A stretch of 64,000 nt of DNA from Paramarasmius palmivorus (lineage: Eukaryota; Basidiomycota; Agaricomycetes; Agaricales; Marasmiaceae): NCBI GenBank assembly GCA_037176845.1, contig JAYKXP010000203.1:1-64000 (forward strand). The letters run 5' to 3'. Position numbers and translations under genes: made by a program. The notes under the pieces were generated by a model. It was given only the letters and a program-made list of their open reading frames with translations. It had not been told where the DNA came from and ran no database searches. Shown here one piece after another: positions 1-13,039 of this stretch (its first letter is position 1; each line of letters begins with the position of its first letter).

Positions 1-2170
1 AGTTCTTACTGTTCTCACCCCGGAGGTGAGTTTTCACCCCTGTGTTAGATGTTTTCACTGTCCTACTAAAAACATTCAGGCCTGTCGTCGTTTTTGCGTA
101 ATCAATAGCAACACCATTTGTATGGTCTTTGATTCTCGATGAAGGGGTCTGTGCAGGTCAGAAGGTCGGAAAGGACACCCGGTGAGTCTCCCCTTAATTA
201 ATTTTGGACGCCTTTTCTCCCTCTGTTGAGTGACGACGGCTGAAACTCCGACCCTGGTGGATGACAGCCTCACGCAAACTCCATAGCTTAAACCACATAC
301 TCGTATCTTTTCGCTCCTTGATGGCATTCATCGATTCAATTCACCTCCCCAGTTTCATTGAGCCGGTGTTTCGTTTGCATTGGCACTGCCCCATCTTCGG
401 TACACCCATGGCTCCTCCTCTTTTTCGTGGCATCAGATTCCTTTATCTCGGAGGCATCCAGAAATGACTATTGCCTCTGTTGTCCAGTTTCAGACGCCTG
501 TCCTTTCCGTTCCGACTTGGATACCATCACCGGAAAACCTCTACGTTGCTGCATATCGTAAATAAGTGAGTGACGATCCTAAGGGTTCCCCGAGCTTACA
601 ATGGACGGATTAATAGCAGATGTTCACTTCAGGCTCGCCTCCAATCACTCGCAATCCCATTTAACGTCACCATGCCACATCTGCATCAGCCGTCCGTCGT
701 TCACATCCTCCTCTCCACTTACCTATTATTTTCACGTTACAACTCCGATCGTCGTTGTTTTCTCTTTACAGACCACCTCATCGCCCCGCGGTACCTTGGA
801 AGGACACAAATTCACTTTTTATTATGTGTCTTTCAACGCTGCGGCAACTCTAATGATTTGTGTGTATTGTGCGGTGAGAACTACGACAACGACAAAGATA
901 GTACTCTTTCTCTGGCCAATCGGTACTTTTGCCTTCAATCATTGACCTTTGATTGATCGGCTTCTAGAATGACAAAGGGGGGGCCCCTTCAGTTATAGCA
1001 TTATCTTCCAGGTCCTCGTGGATCATTGATCTTCAATTTCCATGTCGTAGCAGCATGTTCTGCAGCAGTCGAACACGATTTTTGACAGTCGTGTTCGGCG
1101 TCGCAGTTGTTCTCCGGGTACACGGTAAACATTGGAACTTCGGTCGAGGAGCTTATCCTTGCGATAATGATGTATGCCAGAAGAATGTTTGAGCTTCATC
1201 GGCGGTGCACTTGCTTGACGAAGAATAACCTTTGCTGGTAGTCGTGTGTAAATCCTAATCATCCATCCTGCGATACGTGACTGATGAGGCACCGATGTCG
1301 TATCAAAGGCGATTTTTGGTTGTCTCCGATACGCCAGCGTTCAATCCGCTAGTCGGGTTAGAGCGTGAGCATGGAGCAAAACTACGATTCGCTAGATTGC
1401 GATAATTAACCGAGGGTTGTTTGTAATCATAGCAGAATTGCTTTCTCCGACACATTGAAGGGTTCCCATTTTGCATTGAGCGCTGCTCTTGCTCTCGGCA
1501 AGTCTGACAGAGGGTAACACATCATGCATTCAGCTGATTTAAGATACCAATTTTTCGCTTCTGCCTCGCTCTTTTTTCATGGTCGGTGACGCACATCTTA
1601 CTGTGCTCTCCGTATTTTTGACTTTAATATCTTCGCGATTCCTGATATTAGTTGTTTAGACCTGAGCCTCGAACGGACCGAGTTAATGTCTAGAAACATT
1701 TTGTCATACTCAACTTTTGTTTATATCGTGCAGACTTAGCACAGTTTTGCTTTTCTCTTTAGCTTCTTTCCCTGGTATCTATAAAGCTTCAAGCTCGGTG
1801 CATCTGAAAGCTATGAAGTCGTCGGAGATGCATCGACAGGAAGAAATTTTTTAGTTTCTACGCCCGGGCCGACGGTTTGTACCAACGATTTTAGGCCTAA
1901 GTCCATACCAGCGCTTCTGATCCATTTGGGGGGGTTTTTTTTAGAGGGCGCGTTCGAAAACTTTGGTTCTTTGAGGTATTATGAACGTGTGGGATTGTAA
2001 ACTGGATATGTAAAAGATAATCAGGACATAGTAGCTTGTAGTACATGTGTATTGAACGGACAGCTGGCACCAAGTGAAGTTACCCGCTACCAGAAAGACT
2101 AGTTCACCTGGGTGGTGGTATACAACAACGGCAAAGGAGCTCAGTGGACCAATGTTTTCTTACCTTTTCA
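1..2170. other. No recognisable gene
   Basis: Only short open frames are present and none shows a conserved motif, convincing splice pattern or family resemblance that I recognise. An intron-containing unknown gene cannot be excluded. Confidence 0.4.
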
Positions 2171-2179
2171 GAGTTGCTC

Positions 2180-2234
2180 TCCAAATTCTTTTTATTTTTT
2201 TTTTTTTTTTTGTGTTTTTTTTTTCTTTTTTTTT

Positions 2235-2276
<42 letters not shown>

Positions 2277-2299
2277 TTTTTTTTTTTTTTTTTATTTTT

Positions 2300-2343
<44 letters not shown>

Positions 2344-2490
2344 TGTTTTTTTTTTTTTTTAGTTTTTATTTTTTTTTTATTTTGTTTTTTTTGTTATTTT
2401 TTTTTTTTTGTTATTTTTTTTTTCTTTATTATTTTGTTTTTTTTTTTTTTTTTTTTTTTTTTGTGTTCTTTTTTTTTTTATTTATTTCGA
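2180..2490. repeat. T-rich low-complexity tract
   Basis: About 300 bases of almost pure T, interrupted by isolated A, G or C. Long open frames of phenylalanine on the plus strand and lysine on the minus strand are artefacts of this composition. It may be a real poly-T expansion, an expanded element tail on the minus strand, or an assembly artefact; the sequence cannot tell these apart. Confidence 0.9.
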
Positions 2491-2784
2491 CAAGTTTATG
2501 TCTTTCAGCGTCACAAACTAATTTCCAAATGATTGGAACATAAATGACTCTCAGTCTTGCATGAAGAAGGGGCGAATAGTTCGACAAGTGACTAGCGCGT
2601 TCTGAGATCTTGGTAGATGATATCATGTACTCGGCCACTCTTTACCATTTTACGGGCATAGTCCAGCACATCAGATATTGGGTTTCCGTAGGGACAAAGG
2701 TAAATGGGGGAAAAAGATATAAACGTCTTCATTTTTTGAGAACTACAATATATTTCCTACTTTATGTACCGTTATCTGAGTGCC

Positions 2785-5701
2785 TCAATTTTCGGGATAC
2801 CGCGCAAAACCACTTGAGCCTCCCCCTCTTTCGTGATGCCGTCGAAGTAGTAATTGGTGTCTTTGGTAAGCCTTTCGAAGTTGTTGTAAACCTTTGGCGT
2901 GCATGAGGTGGGCCTGTCCGAAACGATGAGGAAGCTGGCCGTTGTGAATGGAATGTGTGTACGCACCGTTGGTGAATTCCTGGGGAGACGCCGACAAATA
3001 CAATGAACCATTCCAGTACTGGGGTTACATGGGAGGATTGTGGAGTTTCCAACGAAGTCCACGGTTAAGGCACGCATCGTAGGCCGCCTTCGCCTGGGTG
3101 AAAGAGATCGAATGCCTGTACATTGGATTGGACACTCCGAGGACAACTCGTTAGCTCCGCCCTGATTGTATTAGATCGACCATGTACAGATATCACAGAT
3201 GACCAACAATAACCAAGTATTAAACAAACCATGTCCCCTTACGTCCAGCTAGTTACACGTTGTTCCAACCAGACGTCGGTTTCTACTTTCATCGGAGAAG
3301 AAGGAATAATAGCGGGGGTTGAACAAGGCGAAGGTTTTGTGAGGCGGCTTGAGACGAGACCAAGCACCGGCATCTGACAGGAGTCATTGGGGAATAGGCG
3401 TGCCATCGGCGGCAAGCTGAACGGCACGAATTAAATCATCTAGTGTACGGTATTCATACTACTGAAAGATGAGGACCGAGATTTGATTGTCGGTGAGTCG
3501 TCATCTTTGGCAGTGAGAAGAGCTTGCACTAGTTCTTGTCCATGAAAGTCATCGCAGCACAATCGAGAGAGAAGGGAAAAAAAACTGACCGAGTTGAAGG
3601 CGAATCGATAAGCCTGCATTCTCAGCCGCCCTGTGTCGGTTTTGCTCATATCCGAGTTTGGGTGCTGACTTTTGGTCATCAAGCGGTCTAGCCATTCCGC
3701 TGTACAATTTCCTCTGGTTAACAAACACAGGGGCTTTCTAGCATTTGCGCCTGTTGATTCTCGCTTCACCCAGTGCACTCTGAAAATCTAGGTCGAAGGG
3801 TACGGTAGACACAACCTTGGCTGCAGTGGGGATACCGACCGTTTATGGAGTGAATCCATCTTACCAACTAGGGCTTCGAGTGGTTCTTACAGCGATCAGT
3901 GGTTATAGTCCAAGAATAAAGGTTAACTCCATGGTAGGGTTAGAAACGTACCAGAAGTCCCGACGCGGAGCTTGGGTGTACAGGAGGAACTCGCATTCTG
4001 GGACCGTTGTTGAGTGTACAGAGTCAAGTGGCAAGTGGGAAAGCGGCAAAGTCCTGACAACTCTGTCCTGAGAGACTTTGGTTTCTAGAATGTCTGCGGA
4101 TTTTCTGATGCATTTGCGATTTGCGAGGGTCCGAACTGGTGTTGCGATTTGAGATTCGGGGCGCGACAGAATATTGAGGCTGAAACGCGATGGCAAAAGA
4201 TAAGTTACGAGAGGGCAAATAGCTTACGTGACTTATCTGATTAGGCAGGATGTTGTGGACGATTGCAATATTTGTACATACGGACGTTAACTATAATCTC
4301 GGAATCGGTATCACTAATGACCACTACATGAGAGGACCTTTCTGATGTTTCTACCTCCCGGCGAGTGGAAACGCTACGTTCTAGGGTTGTTGATCGCGAT
4401 CTCCCATCTGCGTTTCTTCTCCTGTACGCCCGAGTGTAATCCATCAATGCCTCTCCCTAGTTTTGTATGCTTTGCTTGAGAGCATGCGGAAACATGGATT
4501 CTGTGGTTGCACACTCGGTGAAGCTGTTGACAACTCAGAGCTAGATCAATATGGGTTGAGACGATTTACGGTCACTCACGCATCGTAGAAGATACCCACT
4601 TCACGCCCCGGAAGATGGTGTAAAATTTGCGGGTGTATGTACTCCCTGGGGTGCAGCTCTCTTGGGTGTGGATTCATTGCTGAATTGGGCAGACGACTGG
4701 ACGTGGGCAGTGCTGGGTGAGTCGGAATGAAATCCCATATCGGCGGCGGGTTTGAGAAGGTATCAACTGGTTCTGCATTCTTACGGGCTGGGGTAGCTGG
4801 AGCTAGTAGAAGTGCCATTCTCGGGAGTAGAGGTCGTTGGAGCCTCAGCCATATGAGTGGCGTCTTTCGATTCGGGTGATTTATAAGACAAGTACATGAC
4901 CTGTAACAGTTGAGATTGGCAAAAGAAAATGCCTACAGAAAAACGTCCCCAGGTATCAAGTTAGGAATGCGTTGCTCCGTTTTCACGAAACAAAACTGTG
5001 TAAGGGCAGTTAGTAGAGAACGGGAGTTTAGGGAGTGGAGGTCTCACTTTCGGTGCGAAGAGTCCTCTGCAGACATGATGGTGTCGAGTTGAGATGGATC
5101 GTTGACGTTTTGGTGGAGGAAGAAGAGGAGGCCGGTTTTCCACGGATTTCGGGACGGATCTGGGACGATATGGTTAGTCACTGCGTAAGGAAGAAGATAT
5201 CCCGATAAAAACTGGGAGGTACCTTTCCACCCGATTCGGTCTGGGTACGGGATAATGTGATAACGCGACACAACGTCAGATCTCCAAATACCAAGATGCT
5301 GCGATTGGATGTTGAGGCAGGGACGCGCCGAATGGCGGGGAGGTTCCATATGGCCTGAGGAGCGCTGTCATCAATACTGCATCAGCTCTGCGTGCTTGCG
5401 CAAGAGGAAAAGGTTTTTACCATTGATGGTGCGACCAAGGCTTGTTACGAAAGGCTGCGATGGTGTTGTGCGCGAAAGGTCCGATGAGTGTTACCAATTC
5501 TTTGTTTTGGGGTTGCAGATGAGGCCATAGGTAGTTGCTATAGTGTGGTGTCAAGCTCGGTCTATCGGATTTGTGAACTTCCAGGGGTGTAGACGGCAGG
5601 AACTGGCTACAGTCGTTGGATCGTAGGGCGCTATGATTAGTTTTCGCGGCACAGGTAAGAGCCTGTACGGAGATCCAGATCTCAGAAGAAAAAGTTGGCA
5701 T
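2785..5701 (-). CDS. Unrecognised multi-exon hypothetical gene
   Basis: Several minus-strand blocks look coding and join over plausible short introns. They include a block starting at 5701, a block ending GRIGWK-like near 5224 followed by a GTACCT donor, and a block continuing PSRNPWKTGLLFFLHQNVND after an intron. Later blocks carry a repeated-looking motif (HPRELHPREYIHPQIL) at about 4585-4690, an acidic stretch (VVISDTDSEIIV) near 4290-4330, and the FHGQELVQALLTAKDDD region near 3490-3550. The block near 3061-3150 (NPMYRHSISFTQAKAAYDACL) resembles the second half of the RNase H1 N-terminal (viroplasmin-like) fold common in agaricomycete proteins, but the first half is not clear. Some joins contain in-frame stops, so the gene may be broken or the exon limits may be wrong. 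Function unknown. Confidence 0.35.
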
Positions 5702-5798
5702 ATATACAGAGGTTACTCACCTAGTTGTTGCCTTTGATTCGTCCTCTTGCTGACCGGAATCTCCACATCTCTGCTCTGCCTTGCCTCTTTGCTATCCC

Positions 5799-8700
5799 TG
5801 CCTATGCCTCGTCAACACGGAGCTCGACTCGAATACCTTGAGAGCAAGGTTCCTGGCTACTTTGTTGCAGTTCAAGGTGGCTATGGTCCGAGTACATTGC
5901 TCGGGTTGTCGCTGGGTACTTGAGAAGGTTCAGACCTGATAAAGGCGAGGATTACGAACCTACCTCAGAGGAGCTGGCCGCCATAGACGATGACAATGTT
6001 GAGGATGAAGAATGGCTCTTGGGAGCCTGTTGCAGGGAAGACGAAGTCTTGGAGCAGTTTCGCGAGCGTGTTGAGACGTTCAAGGATCTGAGGTGGTGGT
6101 TGCTGCGAAGATTGATGTACGTGACTCTTGTGACAGTGCTTGTGACAACTATGACTCACTCATAACCTTGAACAGCAAGTGGAACAGTGGAGATGCGATA
6201 TTCGCTATAGGAAGCAAGGGGAGGCCTCATTATGAAGGAATCGGACGCCTACAGAAAACTATTGAGCAAACTCACCGGTCTGGATATCAGCCCTGGACGT
6301 CGCCGTCCACCCTATGTGGAATGGGGTCGGGCCAATCCAGAGAATTGGCGGAATGACCTGGTACGCGTTATCTGAATTCCAAGGATGATTCTTCAGGTGA
6401 GTTTCATGAAGTTTTATCATCTATGCCCACATGCTGATAACTTGATGTTCAGACGAGATGGTACTTCGAGCTGACGCGGTGAAGGAAGGTTACTCATTTG
6501 TACCGCCGGAGAAGACCGCAAAAGTCTGGAAGCAGAAGGCGTACGATCGTTTCCTGGAAGAGGCCAAGCGGGGATACATGGTGCTTGTCTTCCAGCTCGC
6601 CTCTTGTGGGCAGAAGAGCATAGCATGGAGGTGGATCAACGCGTGAAGGTGGCAGTCGCCGAGAAGGCGAGAGGTCACTTAAATTCGTCAAAAAAGGTGC
6701 GTTTGTCAGGTTTCGGATAGCTTCAAGTCGACTTACATTGGTCCAGGGGGTGAAGCCTACGTCGCGGTCCGTCAAGAAGTCCTCAAGCGCGAGTTCGAGA
6801 CGTGGAAGGAGGAGGACAAAGAGATATGGCGCAAAAAAGCTCAGGAAATTCAAAAATGACGTGTGGAGAAATGCAAGCAGCTCAAGTCTGCCCCTTATTC
6901 TACTATACTCCGGAGGATCGTCAGAGGTGCGCCATTGTTATTGAAGCCTTAACACACACAGCTAACCTTTCGTCATAGAGCCATTGATCGTCTTGGTCCA
7001 TTCATAAACACCCATTCTCGAAGGCATGGCGGAGGCCACCGGTTGGAAATTTACACTCATTGGGGGTGGTCCCGAACCTATAGATGGCGGTCGTCTAAAT
7101 ACTACGGCGTAAGTGGTATTAGTCCTCAGGTTGTACCAAGTGTAATATATATTGTTCTTGTTCAGAGTACATGTGGGCGTTTACTTCCGGGCCTGTTCCC
7201 CTCACCTTTGGAGCCATGTTCCGTCCTCAGATTAAGCAATCGCTCAATACCTATTTCGGATCATTTCCTCAAGAAGTGTTACAGTGAGTTATTTGTTGGT
7301 CCAGTGTTATTCATCCGCGCCGACACTTGAGATTCTTACAGGCGTTTCTGAATGCCAAAGTCGAGCTATGGCAACTCCGGCAGTTCCACGAACTGAGGAA
7401 ATGGAGGATCCCTCTGGCGCTATTGTTCGCGACACAATTGAGGATCAGGGCAGTCGTGGTACATCGTCGTCGGCGTCTGGTACCAACGTGGCCAATGTAG
7501 CCTCTTCAAAGCCGATCCCATCGACTTCTAAAACGATTCCATCAGCCTCCAATTCGACATCAACGTCCTCACTACCTAAGCAAGCAAGTCTGCCTCTGAA
7601 GCCCATCTGTCCCCCTCCTATCAACTCCACTACTACCGCCTCTTCGTCGCGATCGAAGCCATATGCACGTATCATGGCTCCTGCCGCGGCTCCTCGACTT
7701 CCTCCTCAGGGTTCAGCAACTATGTCTGCTGTGGCCAAAGGCAAGGATACTGAGAGCCGTCCATCGAACGCCAGCGCCAAAACCGTGCAGCTAGTCCAAT
7801 CTCAGTTGCTGGAAGTCCACCTCCACCTTCCTTCCCCTTCTGTCGCCCCACCGTCACTACCACCACCATCACCGATTTCTATCCGATCGTCTCCTGAGCC
7901 TGAGCCTCCAATTCGTGGCTCTGGCGTCGCCGACTCTCTATTAACATTCCTTCTTCACCGGCTGCTCCCGTTACACGCACATACAAGGACAGAAAGAGAA
8001 CTACAGCCTCTGGAATGTCACCTCAAAGGCTGCACGTTCTGATGCCAGACGCCGACTAGCAGGATCGTCTAAAGGCCATTCCCTGCCGTTCAGGCATCCT
8101 CCTCGGGTACTACGAGAAGTACTTTTGTTGGCGTTGTACTACCTGCGAGGGGCGCTACAGCTTCTTCGTCACGGGCTCACAAAAGTGGGAAGCATGTTGA
8201 GGATGATGATTATGGCCACCGAGTTGTCTTCTGTCACTGCTGCTGGTGATGGTGGTCCTGATGATGTGCAGTCAAAAGGAACGGGAAGAAAAGGGCGTCT
8301 CTGGCTTCGGATAATGCGCTCAAACGAAAAAGAACAACGGATGGTGGCGCCGCTTCTGCTCCTCACGTTCATCAACATCGTCAGATCCAGCCCCAACTGC
8401 GAAGAGACGCAAGACCGAGACTGCCCGTGCTGCCGCCATCATCGATCCCATCCCCGACCACGTTCCTCACATGGTTAGCACCCCCGCTGGTTGTGCCGAC
8501 TACGTACGAAACCGTCTCTCCATATGTCACGAGGTGCAGATGGACCAGTCAGCTGCGTGATGTCGTGGCAAACTGGGTACGGCTCGACAGCAAGCCCAAT
8601 TACAAGGGTCCTCGTCTATCGGCAACTGATCGTCCATCGGATATTGGGGTGGTGGATTGCACGTGCACGCCCAGTGGGGATACCAGCCGAAGAAGATGAT

Positions 8701-9016
8701 GCAAGATCTTCAGGGGTATGCTGACGATTTTACGACGTGGTACAGGAACTGCAGCCCATCATGGCGCACTGAGGATAGCTCTGGGTTTGATATGCCGAGG
8801 AGCAGTGGGGGTGATTGGAGTTCGCTTGCGAGATTCGGTCCAAATGGCATCGTCAATTTTGTGGTCGGCCTGGCGTGGTGGAAAGGGGAATTGAAGAAGC
8901 TTCCTTGTCGTACACCACGGGAGCAGCAGTTCAAAGGGAGTCAGTTGGCGTTGTATAAGGCGGCGTTGGATGAAGTAGATTACACATTCCGTTGTTTAGG
9001 TGAGGCTGGTTATTGA
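5799..9016 (+). pseudogene. Broken copy of a multicopy agaricomycete gene
   Basis: The start at 5799 (MPRQHGARLEYLESKVPGYF) opens well, but the frame shifts by one base near 5892. Beyond it the reading continues in another frame as an acidic segment (GYLRRFRPDKGEDYEP, then a DDDNVEDEEW region). Later blocks are FVPPEKTAKVWKQKA (about 6500), EVLKREFETWKEEDKEIWRKKAQEI (about 6777-6850), a block ending ISDHFLKKC near 7290, a Ser/Pro-rich low-complexity stretch (7370-7960), and a C-terminal block (GPNGIVNFVVGLAWWKGELKKL, 8840-8910) ending at the stop at 9016. Order and spacing match a long, repeated family of agaricomycete proteins of unknown function that I recall only as hypothetical. Several frame changes and stops separate the blocks, so this copy is probably dead. 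Confidence 0.5.
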
Positions 9017-9172
9017 GGTGATATGTAGGTCATTTTTCCCACTTGCATGGGTTTTTGGGCCTATATGTACTACGTTGATGTTGCGGGCGATTGAAATAAA
9101 TTTGTTTTAAAAATAGGCGTGGCGTGAAGAGGGAATAACATGGGCAGTAAATACATATAAGGTATGGATAAC

Positions 9173-9260
9173 TTGGCGCAGTTGGTTTGGCACCAGCTCA
9201 AATGCTGTGTGTGTCATGCTACCTGAGGTCCGTGGTTCAACTCTCGGCGAGATCATTCAG
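9173..9260 (+). ncRNA. tRNA-derived (SINE-like) element or degenerate tRNA
   Basis: An A-box-like sequence (TGGCGCAGTTGG, 9174-9185) is followed about 50 bases later by a B-box-like sequence (GGTTCAACTC, 9234-9243). Both fit the internal RNA polymerase III promoter consensus. Part of a T arm can be drawn (CCG/CGG), but no matching 7-bp acceptor stem is evident, so a working tRNA is unlikely. A tRNA-derived retroposon or pseudo-tRNA is the best reading. Confidence 0.4.
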
Positions 9261-9352
9261 TAATTTTGATTGATTAGCGCCGAGATTTGTTTCCATTCCT
9301 CTGCCAAATGATCACTGGTAAATGCCTCTGTCGTTGTGTCTGGTCTGACTGG

Positions 9353-10038
9353 TTAATACCTTGCTTTGAGTGTTCCTTGGTGCCTCTTCAGGTGATAGAA
9401 AGCTAGTTGTATGTCGTCGATAGAGCTTGAAATGGAACGTGTTCGGTGGATAACAGCCTCTACCTCGGTGTAGTATAGTCCATTGCCGTATTGCTCTAAC
9501 AGAGTACTCGACAAACGGTTCAATTCTGCAATCATGTTGTCGAATAGGCAACCAGGTGATTCAAGAGGGGACAGCGCAGTGCGAGGGCCCGCAACCCATG
9601 CACGATAGTCTTGATACAGAGACTCGAGGTATTCAGTTGGTGACACAACGGTTATCTTGTGGATAGACTGAGCCAATTCACGGACACGATGGATTGGATG
9701 GCTATAGGAGTGTTGATGAGGATTGTGTACTTGGAATAGAATGTATGGGTAGCGCACCTTTGCCAAGTTGAACCCCGTCTCTGCTCCTGCTGCTCAATCG
9801 TATGCTTTTCCAACTCTGTCCAGGCTTTTGATAGGTTTTGTTGTCTAGAAGAAATACTCAGGGAAGATTCATAGAGTATTGCAAATATCCACGTACCGTT
9901 CAAGCTCCAGTTGTTGTTGTCTCGACTCTCTTCGCTTCGCGTTAATTGTATTCTTGTTTTGGCGTAATGACGAGCTGCTTTAAGTCGATCGGCTTTGCAT
10001 CTGGCTTCTTTGGTGGTATATGTTTTCTTTCTGGGCAT
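9353..10038 (-). CDS. Small basic-N-terminus hypothetical protein
   Basis: Three exons (10038-9893, 9844-9758, 9701-9353) joined over 48- and 56-base introns give exactly 193 codons plus stop. The N-terminus is basic (MPRKKTYTTKEARCKADR) and leads into a helical, probably coiled region (KAWTELEKHTIEQQEQR). The C-terminal two thirds is helical with no recognised domain (for example SPTEYLESLYQDYRAWVAG). The first donor was chosen as GTGGAT rather than the nearby GTACGT because only that choice keeps all three exons in frame. Short proteins with this kind of lysine-rich start occur in many copies in agaricomycete genomes and often sit beside mobile elements, as here. The function is unknown; a DNA-binding role is only a guess from the basic start. 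Confidence 0.6.
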
Positions 10039-10149
10039 ATAGTGCAAAGAGAGTGGAAGAGTGGGCGAGGTGAGGTGAGACAATAATGGTACGAGTGAAA
10101 GAGTGCAAGATATACTACTGCGTAAAGTCATCAGCTTTGGTAAATTCAC

Positions 10150-11470
10150 TGGATGGTCTTACCGATTCAAATAACACCAATTTTGAGTATGTTGTTCGGA
10201 TGGTACCTTAAAGCTATTATCCAGAGTATCGCAGTCTGAAATTGAGTATCAGACACTACAGAATTTTTTTGAGTATTTTTCGATGAATAAATGAGTGATT
10301 TCCGCGGGCGCTCAGTGGGCGTCAGTACAGCTTGTAGCACACAAGATTCAGCCGTCGATTAGAGAACACAACTTGAGCATCGTATTGGGTTACATCTTAC
10401 ATAAAAGCTACTAATAGAACATACAATAGTATCTTATACATGATATACAAAGTGAATAAGAGTCGGGAACGATGTTGAGATTGATGTCGAGCACGCACAT
10501 CGACTTGTGGATGACCTGGGTGATAGGACTCAGCTTGGGACTAGGCAGAGCAAGATTGTGGTGACGAACCGTACACAATTCCGCCTGGAGTGTCTTGGGT
10601 ATCGACTGCTGAGCATAAATGCTCAATTGAGGATAGTGAGAGATGGTGTCGATTCAAATTTGTTATCAAGCGCTTGGGCAGCTTGGGCTTGCGATGGTAA
10701 ATAGGTGCTGGGATCTGAAACTGGAGATGGTCAACAAGGTGAACATATGATTGGGATAGACACACTGCACCTGCAGCCCAGTCCCGTCTCGGTGTACTAT
10801 GTTCTTGTTGTAAAGGCTGGAGATTCCGGGTGATTCATATGTCGAAGAAACACGTCTAGTTGATCGAAGCCTCTTGCGCCCTGTAACTTATCGCTAAGGA
10901 GGGTTAGCATAGCTTAGTGTCATAGGGACAAGACACGCACCTTGGATCTGATTTTCACATTCCTCTTTTCCTTCGTACCTCTTGAGAGCCCTCAACAATG
11001 GCCGCCAGAGCTCGTTGGAGCTTGTTGTCTCATTTTTCCACCCACACTGACACCCTTCCCCGAGATACTAGCTGACTTTGAGGTATGTTGCGAGACACAC
11101 TTTGAGGTATATTGCGAGAAGTGCAGTGAGAAAAAAAGGACTAGGGCAGGGCGTATGAGATTGAATTTTTTTTGGTTCTTGGTGGAATAATAGAACGTAC
11201 CTCAGGAAATTTTGACTGAGCTATACTGACTGAGCGACACCAAACGACGACGCGGACGACAGCAGGATGGTGACGAGAGCGTGTGAGAAAGGCCGTTGAT
11301 GTCGGTGGGGTGGTTGAAGGTGACGTGGACGACGAGGTCCGGGAAGCGCCGATGGTGGTCACGGGGAGGCCGCTTTACGACTTGAAAATTCTTGAGGTGT
11401 GGACAGAGGTGCGGCGGGTTCGGTAGAGAGGTGCTGCAAGGTGCGGCCTTTTTCACCGATTTGACGTCTG
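10150..11470. other. No supported gene
   Basis: Short overlapping frames on both strands, for example around 10411-10770, read like coding fragments, but I found no start, splice pattern or family match. It may hold the missing 5' part or flank of the Plavaka-like element to its right. Confidence 0.35.
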
Positions 11471-11588
11471 ATTGATTGCCCCGAACGATTTGTTCGTGGC
11501 GTCTAATCAGACGCCAACGGTGGGAACCAAAGGTGTCGTCGGTATGTCCTCATCACACTACAAGGCATTGGAGCTTATATCTCAACAG

Positions 11589-13037
11589 GATCTCTGCAGT
11601 TCCAGTCTATCCTGGACTGCGGCGTTTCCATGATGGTCGGGATTTCTCTCAATGGACTGGTGATGACTCGAAGGCCCTCATGAAGGTATTTTTTATCTCT
11701 TGCTCTGTATCTCGATCTGACCCACTTTTGATAGGTGTATGTTGCAGCTATAGATGGGCTCGTACCCTCTCAGATCGTGAAGGCGTTCAGTGCCTTTATG
11801 GATTTCTGCTACATCGCACGCCGCAATGCGTTGACACCGGATGACCTACGGCAACTTGAGGCTGCGCTGGCACACTTTCATGAACACCAACAGATCTTCA
11901 AGGATCTTGGCATACACGATACCCTTTCACTTCCTCGACAACATGCCTTGAAACATTATCCCCGCTCAATCCGACTCTTCGGCTCTCCGAATGGTCTTTG
12001 CTCATCCATTACCGAGTCCAAGCATATCAAGGCCGTTAAAGAACCCTGGCGTCGCTCCAATCGTTACAATGCCATGTCACAAATGACAGCATCCCTGTCA
12101 AGAATCGATAAGCTCACCGCCGCTCATCAAGCCTTTCACGCACGGGGAATGTTGATGGGTTCGACTGCGGATTACACTGCTATGATTGCAGATGGCATCA
12201 TACCACCTGGGACAGAGGAGATCGTCACCGAGGAAGGTGAAGCGGAGGAGAACAGTGATCTGGGACCTTCAGAAGGACCAGCGGCACTATCTTCAATAAA
12301 ACTTGCGGCTATGCGAGGTGAGTTTTCGGATATTCTCTTTAACTGATACTAACATCTAAGGACTGACAGAACGTGGCTATCCTCGCCGAATTGAAGATTT
12401 GGCAAGACGCATCAAAGAACCTCGACTACTTGACTCCATTCGCCGTTTCCTCTGGACATTGCAAAATCCAGATTCCAACAACTCCCCATTACATATTCCA
12501 CTTCATGCATGTCCCAATTACACCGGAAAGATCTATGTCCACCATTCTGCCATCGCACGTTTCTATGCTCCAAGCGACATTTGCGGTGCTGGTGGAATGC
12601 ATCAGGAGCGTATTCGCAGTAATCCACAGTGGTTTGACAAGCGCAGTGGCCGTTATGACACTGTTTTGGTTCATACCAACGAGGAGCTCCCTGGGATGCA
12701 AGGCCATATGGTGGCTCAGGTTCGCCTCTTCTTTTCCCTGCGTCTCAACGGCGAGTCAATATCCTGCGCTTTGGTGAACTGGTTCAATCTTGTAGGTGAC
12801 GCACCCGATGTAGACACTGGGATGTGGGTGGTTCAGCCGGAATATGTCGGTGGTAGACGCCCAGTTCAGGTGATACCGTTGGATTCAATATCTCGTGGCA
12901 TACATTTGTTGCCGGTTTATGGGGCAAGGAAGCTCGACGAGGATTTTCATTTTAAATACGCATTAGATTCATTTAGAAGATACTATGTCAACTCGTACAT
13001 TGATAACCATGCCCACGAGCTTCTCACAGCTTCCTAG
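11589..13037 (+). pseudogene. Plavaka-like transposase, C-terminal half
   Basis: Three exons (11589-11685, 11735-12317, 12370-13037) join in frame over 49- and 52-base introns. The first carries GLRRFHDGRDFSQWTGDDSKALMK. The second has FGSPNGLCSSITESKHIKAV and WRRSNRYNAMSQM. The last ends in SFRRYYVNSYIDNHAHEL just before the stop. These are the conserved C-terminal blocks of the Plavaka lineage of agaricomycete DNA transposases (KDZ/CACTA-like). The N-terminal zinc-finger region and most of the catalytic core are absent upstream, so this is a 5'-truncated element and is called a pseudogene even though the remaining frame is open. No matching terminal repeats were found around it. Confidence 0.75.
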
Positions 13038-13039
13038 TT

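Noticed and set aside
2074..2543. Long open frames rich in phenylalanine (plus) or lysine (minus)
   Set aside because: They arise only from the poly-T tract and have no other coding signal.
10411..10765. Minus-strand coding-like fragments near 10.4-10.8 kb
   Set aside because: Could not be joined to each other or to the small gene at 9353-10038 with valid splice sites.
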